Origin: a bacterium
Lineage (GTDB): Bacteria; UBA8248
Assembly (NCBI GenBank): GCA_027622355.1
Contig: JAQBZT010000004.1
Location: 1-31,275 of the forward strand
Direction of reading: 5' to 3'
DNA length: 31,275 nucleotides
How positions within the stretch are numbered: position 1 is the stretch's first letter; each line of letters begins with the position of its first letter. Below, in pieces: positions 25,101-31,275 of the stretch. The position numbers and the translations under genes are program-made. The notes below the pieces were generated by a model, which worked only from the letters and a program-made list of their open reading frames with translations, made no database searches and had not been told where the DNA came from.

Positions 25101-25621
25101 TCATCCCAGCTTGCGCGGACAAAGGTGTCTCTCCCGCGCGCGTCGAACATGTATTTCTTCTTGTTTTCGTCATTGAGTTCGGGAAACCCGTCATCGGCCC
25201 ATTGCTTCCATCCGCGGCGAATCATCGGGTACCGAAGGCGGTAAGGCCCATACATCCGGCGCTGGAAAGTAAAACCATTGGGGCATCCGCGGGGATTCCA
25301 GTGATGGGTCGCCTTCACACCGTAGATATCCGTAATTTTGTGGTTGTCGTAATTTTGTTCCGCACGAAGGACAATCCCGTTCCGGGTGAACGCGCGCAAG
25401 CGGCATTCGTGCGTACAGTTCGGAGAGCAAATCCAGGTGAACGAACCATCCACCCGGTACTGGTCGCGGTAGACCTTCTCCCATCCCCGGTTCGGATAGT
25501 TCGTAAGCGGGTTCCCCATGTCTTCGATGGGACGGAGGGCGGCAAGGGCGAGCCCTCTCCCACTCCAGGATACGAGACCGGCTCCGCTCGCAGCGAGGAA
25601 CTGCCGTCTGGATATCTTCAT
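22185..25621 (-). CDS. nxrA: Nitrite-oxidoreductase-like catalytic (molybdopterin) subunit, frameshifted
   Basis: Type II DMSO-reductase-family catalytic subunit, about 1,145 aa when joined, the length of periplasmic NxrA. Tat signal SRRQFLA at residues 4-10; first Fe-S site C65-x3-C69-x3-C73 and C113; predicted Mo ligand D293 in DFNDLRNSKL, aligned with the Asp of NarG (SADWYNS). Long runs such as HGLQASDCDFNDL, TGNIGRPGAG, TPKYGRKVFTGKTHMPTP and NPADRPYIGWKPDDPFYK match NxrA of Nitrospira as I remember it. The frame breaks near 24570: the first part ends KADYWIPIRP and the second resumes DALLLGVTKIL, needing one extra base (or four). Upstream GGAGGG precedes the ATG. Either the gene is broken or the sequence has an error; everything else looks intact. 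Confidence 0.87.
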
Positions 25622-25663
25622 TCCGGAAACCCTCCGCCATGCACTTCACAAAGAGGAAAATCT

Positions 25664-26635
25664 TTACTTTTTGATTGCGATTTGTTCATTTTCCGCATCC
25701 GTGGCTATCTCCAGCGCGAACAAATAGCGGTTTGCGCATTGCGTGCAGATGCCCTGTGTAGAATTCCAGCCGGGGTACTCGGCTTTCACCATTCCGGAGA
25801 GCGCGTCCGAGGATTCTGCCCAGTCGAATGTGGGAAATTGGCATAGCGGGCAAAGTGAGCCGGGAGATAACCGGCGCAGTGAATCCGCGGCGAACGGCGA
25901 GTCGTCTGAAACACCGAATGCCGCACAGAGCGAGGCGGCGCCCTGAACCATTCGGCGGAATGCGGTATCCCGGACACGAGGATCCGACCAGAGCGCCCCA
26001 ATCACCTTCTCCGCGGCATCGTCGCCAATATTCGGATAAAGAGCCCGAAACTCCGAAAACCTCCGTTCCCGTACGCTTTCAGGGAGCCATCCTTTCCGCT
26101 CAAGCCTCCCGTCAACCGACAAATCCCACAGCGTTCGGTATCGGTCGCGGAAGAGCGCATCCTCGGAAGGAGAAACTTCAGAAAGCAGCTGGTTCGGGTC
26201 GCATTCGAATTCAGGATCGAGAATATCGAAAATATGCACCAGTTCATGCCGGAGCAGATACGCGCATCGTTCAAAATTCCGGAGTGTATCGGTGCGAAGC
26301 CGGATCCCCACGCGGGAGCCGTCCTCACTGAGCTGTGCACCTTCCTCGCTCTCATTCACCACCCGGACCACGAGACATTCGCCGGGGAGACGCTCAATGC
26401 CATCCATCTCGGCAAAAATTCTCTCCAAACGATCCGGAAAACCCAGTAATTGAAAATATTTCTGATAAAGCGCGGAAAACGCAGAAGCACGCTTCCGGGA
26501 AGAGACATCTTCATAAACCCGATCCATCTCCTTGCGAATCGATTGGGCAATCCGAAAATCACCCTTTCGCGATTGTTCGGCAATCTCGCTTTCTACGGCT
26601 TCTTCGCAGAGTGCGTCGCTAAACGAAATCCTCAT
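25664..26635 (-). CDS. HExxH-motif protein with C-terminal zinc ribbon
   Basis: 323-aa cytoplasmic protein of unknown function, first gene of the operon, ending 42 bp before the alpha subunit. An HELVH motif (H130-E131-L-V-H134) inside LLRHELVHIF is the form of a zinc metalloprotease active site, though the third ligand is not clear (acidic residues D137, D140, E142 follow). The C-terminus has two Cys pairs, C262-P-L-C265 and C297-T-Q-C300, a rubredoxin- or zinc-ribbon-like knuckle. No signal peptide. It may be a maturation protease or a metal-dependent assembly factor for the molybdoenzyme, judged by position only. The ATG has GGGAG about 12 nt upstream, a weak fit. Confidence 0.75.
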   Translation of the reverse strand: MRISFSDALCEEAVESEIAEQSRKGDFRIAQSIRKEMDRVYEDVSSRKRASAFSALYQKYFQLLGFPDRLERIFAEMDGIERLPGECLVVRVVNESEEGAQLSEDGSRVGIRLRTDTLRNFERCAYLLRHELVHIFDILDPEFECDPNQLLSEVSPSEDALFRDRYRTLWDLSVDGRLERKGWLPESVRERRFSEFRALYPNIGDDAAEKVIGALWSDPRVRDTAFRRMVQGAASLCAAFGVSDDSPFAADSLRRLSPGSLCPLCQFPTFDWAESSDALSGMVKAEYPGWNSTQGICTQCANRYLFALEIATDAENEQIAIKK

Positions 26636-26890
26636 TGCTGTTTTCTTCTCCCGAGGGGAAAATCAGCTTGAAAACAGCCGCGATCGGGATTTTTTTTCGA
26701 AGGGAAGAGGTGCGCGCATGCATCAAGGAGATGGCGACATCTTATTTTCAAGATTGTGGAATTTCTCTCTGGAGCGAATCGGTGATTTGTCCGCGATAAA
26801 AATGGTGCAAGTGAAACCGGGATAATGTCGTAAGCGGCGATAAGACCTGTCCATGGCGAATTCCTAAATAAGCAGTAATTTTGTGGCTGA

Positions 26891-27064
26891 TTGGGAATTT
26901 GCCACACACAGGACGGAGTCGCTATTGTCGAACTCGGAGGCTATCATAAATACTACATATTCAAGAGTTTTCGGCCGGACGACCCCAACATAAAAATCGC
27001 TGGACCAGGACACGGGGCGGTGAGGAAATTCCGAGAACCGGTGAGTTCAAAGGATAGGACGTAA
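26891..27064 (+). other. Possible gene remnant, 57 codons
   Basis: A frame opening at TTG after a TGA runs 57 codons to TAA. It reads LGICHTQDGVAIVELGGYH, then YYIFKSFRPDDPN and IAGPGHGAVRKF, a composition more like a real protein than the neighbouring frames. It has no ribosome-binding site or ATG, so it could be the 3' end of a lost gene or chance. No family recognised. Confidence 0.25.
26997..27012 (+). repeat. 16-bp direct repeat, copy 1
   Basis: TCGCTGGACCAGGACA, identical to 29531-29546, in non-coding DNA on both occasions. The flanks do not match. Confidence 0.6.
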
Positions 27065-27113
27065 AAACCGACGAAGCGCAAGTACCATAATTTCTCCGGG
27101 AGGAGATGCATCA

Positions 27114-28097
27114 ATGAAAGCGATGAGAGTGCATGCATATAGCGACACGCTGGAAGAGCCCATGGTCCTCGACGATATATCAGTGCCGGCGCCCGGGCCG
27201 GACGAGCTTTTGATCAAGGTGAAAGCCATCGGAGTGAATCCGGTCGATCTTTCGATACGAAGGGGACTGCCCAACTACGTTTCCCATCTTCAGCTGCCTC
27301 ATCTTCTCGGCAGCGAGATTTCCGGCGAAGTCGAGGCCCGCGGCAAGGGTGTATCGAATTTTGCAAATGGCGATAAGGTTTTCGGCTATTGTCCGGCAAG
27401 GGCCGCGTACTCTGAATACGCTTTGCTGCGGGCGGACTACGCTTCTCGAATTCCCGAGGGTTTTTCGTTTGCCGAGGCGGCGGCGCTTTCGGTGGGTTTT
27501 CAGACCGCCTGGCACGCGCTTGTCATACAAGCAAAAGTCGCGGCGGGAGAGTCCGTGCTCGTTCACGGCGGGGCCGGAGGGGTGGGCATCGCCACCATTC
27601 AACTGGCCAAGGCGCTGGGCTGCCGCGTTCTCACAACGGTGAGTTCAAAGGAGAAAGCCGATTTTTGCCGCGCGCACGGAGCGGACGAAACGATCAACTA
27701 CCGCGAAGAGGATTTCACCGCCCGCACGAAGGAGTTGACCGGGGGAACGGGCGCGGACGTTATCGTCGATGTCGCAGCGTGTGAGAACTTCAACAAGGAT
27801 CTCGACGCGGCGGCGCTAAAGGGCCGGGTCGTCATCGTCGGGATGGGAACCGGCAAGGGACCGATGACCACTTTCAGCGTCTCCGGCATGATGGGTAAGA
27901 ATCTGGCTGTCTATGGGATAGCCGCCAAAAATCTCGATCCGGTCATATCGGAAGTTATCGACGGCCTGGACCGGATGTGGAAGACGCATGACCTGCGTAT
28001 TCCCGTGGACCGCGAAATGCCGTTTGCGCAGGCGAACGAGTGCCATGAAGTTCTGTTGAGCGGTAAATTTTTCGGCAAGCTGGTTTTGACCTTCTGA
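27114..28097 (+). CDS. Zinc-free quinone oxidoreductase / MDR-family NADPH dehydrogenase
   Basis: 327-aa medium-chain dehydrogenase/reductase. The N-terminal GroES-like half contains AIGVNPVDLSIRRG (38-51); the Rossmann fold starts at VLVHGGAGGVG (148-158), followed by SSKEKADFCRAHGADETINY, the usual NADP-binding continuation. The GHE/Cys metal set of zinc alcohol dehydrogenases is absent, so it is the quinone- or enone-reducing type. The ATG has GGGAGGAG upstream. It stands alone, with no neighbour in the same operon. Substrate (quinone, enoyl compound or aldehyde) cannot be told. Confidence 0.88.
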   Translation: MKAMRVHAYSDTLEEPMVLDDISVPAPGPDELLIKVKAIGVNPVDLSIRRGLPNYVSHLQLPHLLGSEISGEVEARGKGVSNFANGDKVFGYCPARAAYSEYALLRADYASRIPEGFSFAEAAALSVGFQTAWHALVIQAKVAAGESVLVHGGAGGVGIATIQLAKALGCRVLTTVSSKEKADFCRAHGADETINYREEDFTARTKELTGGTGADVIVDVAACENFNKDLDAAALKGRVVIVGMGTGKGPMTTFSVSGMMGKNLAVYGIAAKNLDPVISEVIDGLDRMWKTHDLRIPVDREMPFAQANECHEVLLSGKFFGKLVLTF

Positions 28098-28344
28098 AAA
28101 CAACAAAAAACTGGTGCCGTATCCTGTGCATGGCGAATTGATGATTTTAGCTTAAATCAGGCCCTTTCCTCACCTTGCTCTCAGGTGGCGACCTTTCTAC
28201 CTCCGCAGATATTCGATTCCTGGCAAGTTCAGCGCCTTTCTTGAAATCTCCTGGTTCACCGGGGCGCCCGGAAGGGGGTATCTTTCGGATGCGTCTCTCC
28301 TCTGGTAAAACTCCGACCCACAAGAACTTTTCAACAGGAGCCCC

Positions 28345-29356
28345 ATGGACCCCTTCGAGTTCTTCTTCGAGAAGCCCTGGTCGGACGGCCTCCCCGTGGT
28401 CCCGCCCACCGAGGAGCGCATCGCGCTCATGCTCAAGGGCACCCGCCGGGACCCGGAGGAAGTGGTCGGTCGGATCCCCCCCCTCCTGGAGGAGGCCACC
28501 GTCCGCTCGGTCGCGGTCCACGCGGTCATGGCCGGCTGCAAGCCGGAGTACCTGCCCGTGGTGCTCGGAGGGCTCAAGGCCATGCTGGAGGAACCCTTCA
28601 ACCTGAACGGGATACAGGGGACCCTCAACAGCGCCGCCCCCCTCATGATAGTGAACGGCCCTTATGCCAAATCCATCGGCCTCCACGGGGGCTCGGGCTG
28701 CTTCGGTCCGGGCTTTCGGGCCAATGCGACGATCGGCCGGGCCATCCGGCTCATCCTGCTCAACCTGGGAGGAGGCATCCCGATGGTGGCCTCCATGAGC
28801 ACCTTCGGCCAGCCCTCCCGTTACACCTACTGCATCGCCGAAAACGAAACCCAGAGCCCCTGGGAGTCTTTTTCGGCCACCAAGGGGTTTGGTCCGGAGG
28901 AGAATGTCGTCACGGTGGTGGCCTGCGAGAACCCCCAGATCGTGGTGGACGACGGGAGCCGGGAGCCCGAGCGCCTCCTCGTCGGCATCGGCGATGTCCC
29001 ACCTGGGCTCCTGGAACCTCTGGACCCGGACCGACCTGGTGGTGGCCCTGAGCCCCCAGCAGGCCGAGATCTGCGCGAGGGGAGGATGGTCCAAGGCGGA
29101 TGTCCACCGGCGCCTATGTGAGACGGCAGGCAGGCGCCTGGGGGATCTGAAGAGAAGCGGGCACTACCGGGTGGAGCGGATGGCGGGAGTACCAGAATCT
29201 GTGAGGCTGGACGATGACAACTCCTTCGTCCCGGCAATTCGGAATCCGGCCGACCTGCACGTCATCGTGGCGGGAGGGATCCCGGGGCCCCATAGCGCCC
29301 TCTGCCATGGATGGAGCGGTGGGAGCCGGGCGGTGACACGGATGTTTCAAGTGTAG
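28345..29356 (+). pseudogene. Conserved UGSC-associated family protein, frameshifted
   Basis: A gene split over two frames. The first runs from the ATG (AGGAG 4 nt upstream) and reads WSDGLPVVPPTEERI (12-26), VMAGCKPEYLPVVLGG, and RANATIGRAIRLILLNLGGG (125-144), to ERLLVGIGD at residues 210-217. Then the frame changes at about 28993-28998 and continues MSHLGSWNLWTRTDLVV, then RGGWSKADVHRRL to a stop at 29356; the first frame past that point is nonsense. The layout matches a conserved family I have seen next to UGSC-motif (seleno)proteins; no function is established. The expected sequence GDVMSHLGS would be restored by one added copy of the pentamer ATGTC, so loss of one tandem copy is a simple explanation. 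Broken gene or sequence error. Confidence 0.65.
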
Positions 29357-29733
29357 AGGGTGTGCTGGCCCACCGATTTTCTGGGTTTGGCTCATTTGGG
29401 TAAAAGGGCTTCATATTATAGGTATTTGGTAACGCCTGAGGTCCAACAATCGGGACTCTTCCGAAGGCCATCATGAGGGCCAAAAGGTCCGCCCCCTCCA
29501 CAGAAATGGCCAAATTGGAAAAGTGAGGGTTCGCTGGACCAGGACAGGCATTTCTCGTTGGCCCGTGCCTGGAATTCTACCCTTTCCTTTTTGAATTCAC
29601 TTCCTGTTGGAGCCGATTGACAAATGACCACCAATTCACCCACATTATGCGGCGGAACAGAGCGAAAAGAGCCGGTAATCTTTGTAACTATATGATATAA
29701 TTGGCTAAAATCGCCCGAGCGAGAGGACATCAG
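29357..29733. other. Non-coding region upstream of the transposase gene
   Basis: No gene is visible. It holds the second 16-bp repeat copy, a CGCCCCCTCC that is mirrored downstream of the transposase gene (29490-29499 against 31149-31158), and a TATAAT (29696-29701) that may be the transposase -10 box. The left end of the insertion sequence should lie here. Confidence 0.5.
29531..29546 (+). repeat. 16-bp direct repeat, copy 2
   Basis: TCGCTGGACCAGGACA, identical to 26997-27012. It sits just right of the candidate left end of the insertion sequence. Confidence 0.6.
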
Positions 29734-31047
29734 ATGCTCGGAGATGGTGGCAGCCAAAAAGAGGCCCTTCGGCCTGATTTCGACCGATCCATCATGATTG
29801 ATTTCCAGGGCGCGAAGATCAGTTCCGACACGGGTTTTCTTCTCCTGAGGGAGACCGATGAGCGCTTTAACATCATCGGCCCCATGCGTGATTGCCTCGA
29901 AGACCGAAGGTCACCTGTTCACACCAAACACTCCCTGGTCCAGATGATTCGCCAGCGTGTTTATCAGCTCGCGGCGGGCTACGAGGATTGCAACGACGCC
30001 GATCATCTCCGAATCGATCCGGCGCTTCGGCTTGCCATCGGCAAGGGCCACAAGGCGGGGGCGGGCCAGTCCATGCTCTCTCGGCTGGAGAACGAGGTTC
30101 TTGGCAACGAGACCGGGCTCAAGGCACTGGACAGCGCGCTTCGGCGTTCCACCGACGCCCTGCTATTGAAGGAGGATAAGCGGCGGCTCATCGTCGACGT
30201 TGATTCCACCGAAGACCCGGCCCACGGCAGCCAGGAGAATGCCGCCTACAACGGCCACTTCGGAACGAACTGCTTCCATCCGCTTTTTGCCTTCACGAGC
30301 GAAGGTGTCTGCCTGGACGCGAAGCTCAGACCGGGCAATGTCCACTCGGCGGATGGAGCCCTCGCCTTCCTCCTCCCCATTGTGGAGAGATATCGTCCCT
30401 CGTTCGGGCTTCTCTGGCTTCGGTGCGACGCCGCCTTCGCGAGCCCGGACATCTACGAGTACTGCGAGAAGAAGCGGGTCACCTACTTTATCCGCCTTCG
30501 CGCCAATGCGAAGCTCTATGAGGAAGTATCGCCTCATATGGCACGCCCGGTGGGGCGCCCGCCCAGGAGCGGGCGTCAGGTCAAGGTGGTGGATTTTTCC
30601 TATCAGGCCAAGAGCTGGACGAGGCCCCGCCGGGTAGTGTGCAAGCTGGAATGGAGTCTGAATCAATTGATCCCGGACATGAATTTTATCGTGACCAATT
30701 CCAGGCTCCACGGGACAAAGGTGATCAAGGCCTACAACGGCCGGGGAGATGTCGAGAACCGGATCAAGGAGGGCAAAAACACCCTTCGCTGGGACAAGAC
30801 CAGCTGCCACCGCTTCGGAGCCAATCAGGCCCGCCTCAAGATGGGGGCCTTGGCCTACAATCTGCTTCATATGCTCCGGAGGTTCTACGTCAAAGGCGAA
30901 GGGGTGAGGCGCTCTATCGAGTGGCTGATCAAACGGCTTATCAAGATCGGGGCCAGGGTCTCCTATCACTCCAGGAAGTGGCACGTTCACGTGGCCTCGG
31001 CCTTCCCTCTGGCGCGCCACTACCGCGCGGTCTTCGGCTATGGGTGA
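29734..31047 (+). CDS. IS1380-family transposase
   Basis: 437-aa DDE transposase. The catalytic triad is visible: the first Asp in LIVDVDSTEDP (D155 or D157), the second in LRCDAAFASP (D232), and Glu in AYNGRGDVENRIKEGK (E341), the YxxRxxxENxIKE form of the IS4-like superfamily found in IS1380. I start at the ATG with GAGAGGA 6 nt upstream; a TTG eleven codons earlier is in frame. The ORF is full length for the family and looks intact, so the element may be active. It lies downstream of, and not within, the frameshifted UGSC-associated gene. The stretch after it to the window end (31048-31275) holds nothing I recognise. Confidence 0.93.
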   Translation: MLGDGGSQKEALRPDFDRSIMIDFQGAKISSDTGFLLLRETDERFNIIGPMRDCLEDRRSPVHTKHSLVQMIRQRVYQLAAGYEDCNDADHLRIDPALRLAIGKGHKAGAGQSMLSRLENEVLGNETGLKALDSALRRSTDALLLKEDKRRLIVDVDSTEDPAHGSQENAAYNGHFGTNCFHPLFAFTSEGVCLDAKLRPGNVHSADGALAFLLPIVERYRPSFGLLWLRCDAAFASPDIYEYCEKKRVTYFIRLRANAKLYEEVSPHMARPVGRPPRSGRQVKVVDFSYQAKSWTRPRRVVCKLEWSLNQLIPDMNFIVTNSRLHGTKVIKAYNGRGDVENRIKEGKNTLRWDKTSCHRFGANQARLKMGALAYNLLHMLRRFYVKGEGVRRSIEWLIKRLIKIGARVSYHSRKWHVHVASAFPLARHYRAVFGYG

Positions 31048-31275
31048 CGCGGGATTCGGGGGCAGGGCAAAAGGGATCGAACTTGGCCAATAATGGGAAC
31101 ATCGCGCCTGAAAACCGGAAAATCCGCCTTTGGCCCGCGGTTTCGAAAGGAGGGGGCGCCTCGCATGACGTTGTCTGCTAGACTTGAGAAGTTCCATACG
31201 GAAAACGCGGTCGGAATTGTGGGCAATCGATGCGGAATCGGGGCAAGGGCCTCGGTTGCCGCATAATTCCGGATT

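Larger units (their letters stand above)
26636..27113. other. Intergenic region between the NXR-like operon and the quinone-oxidoreductase gene
   Basis: The 478-bp gap separates divergent genes, so it should contain the promoters of both the NXR-like operon and the oxidoreductase. I could not pick clear hexamers. It includes a short open frame (26891-27064) and one copy of a 16-bp direct repeat (26997-27012). Confidence 0.45.
29490..31158 (+). mobile_element. IS1380-family insertion sequence (ends approximate)
   Basis: The transposase identifies the family. A 10-bp inverted repeat (CGCCCCCTCC / GGAGGGGGCG) brackets the gene at a distance of about 1.67 kb, close to the usual size of IS1380 elements, with weaker matches continuing inward (GAAA, GGCCAAA). 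I did not find a convincing target duplication, so the borders are provisional. Confidence 0.4.

Noticed and set aside
31164..31265. Short frame after the transposase gene with an AGGAGG upstream
   Set aside because: Only 33 residues, no resemblance to a known protein, and it probably spans the right border of the insertion sequence.

Overview
This is GC-rich bacterial DNA from what looks like an uncultured, respiring Gram-negative. The evidence is lipoprotein, Sec and Tat export signals, periplasmic cytochromes, a ba3-type oxidase and an IS1380-type insertion sequence. The gene mix (CocE-type hydrolases, acyl-CoA dehydrogenases, B12 mutase, NXR-type molybdoenzyme) would fit lineages such as Tectomicrobia, Nitrospinota or Methylomirabilota, but the window has no marker gene that settles taxonomy.

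Layout. 0-3.4 kb: a TPR lipoprotein, a lone receiver domain, an alpha/beta hydrolase, and a small secreted Rap1a-like gene broken by an in-frame amber codon. 3.4-9.8 kb: a second alpha/beta hydrolase, a CocE/S15 hydrolase, two adjacent acyl-CoA dehydrogenases with complementary motif losses, and an EamA-type transporter. 9.9-11.2 kb: a DHH phosphoesterase and a 178-bp palindromic element holding five 15-bp tandem units. 11.2-15.8 kb: an operon for 2-hydroxyisobutyryl-CoA mutase (hcmB, CoA ligase, meaH-type GTPase, hcmA); the large subunit carries the active-site Ile, Asp and Gln expected for that enzyme. 15.9-18.2 kb: a ba3-type oxidase (subunits IIa, II, I), convergent with the next operon.

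18.3-26.6 kb (minus strand): a periplasmic type II DMSO-reductase-family operon whose alpha and beta subunits look like nitrite oxidoreductase (NXR) or its close nitrate-reductase relatives. Gene order is HExxH/zinc-ribbon protein, alpha (Tat signal, about 1,145 aa, frameshifted), an 88-aa protein, beta (Fe-S), a TorD-type chaperone, and a gamma subunit in which two c-type haem sites precede an ethylbenzene-dehydrogenase-type haem b domain. Electrons from this enzyme could pass through the gamma haems to the neighbouring ba3 oxidase; that link is inferred from position. 27.1-31.2 kb: a quinone-oxidoreductase-like protein, a frameshifted gene of a conserved family often found with UGSC (seleno)proteins, and an IS1380-family transposase.

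The main points of interest are the NXR-like operon with an all-cysteine first Fe-S site, the mutase operon, the paired acyl-CoA dehydrogenases, and three separately interrupted genes that are either real decay or sequence errors.
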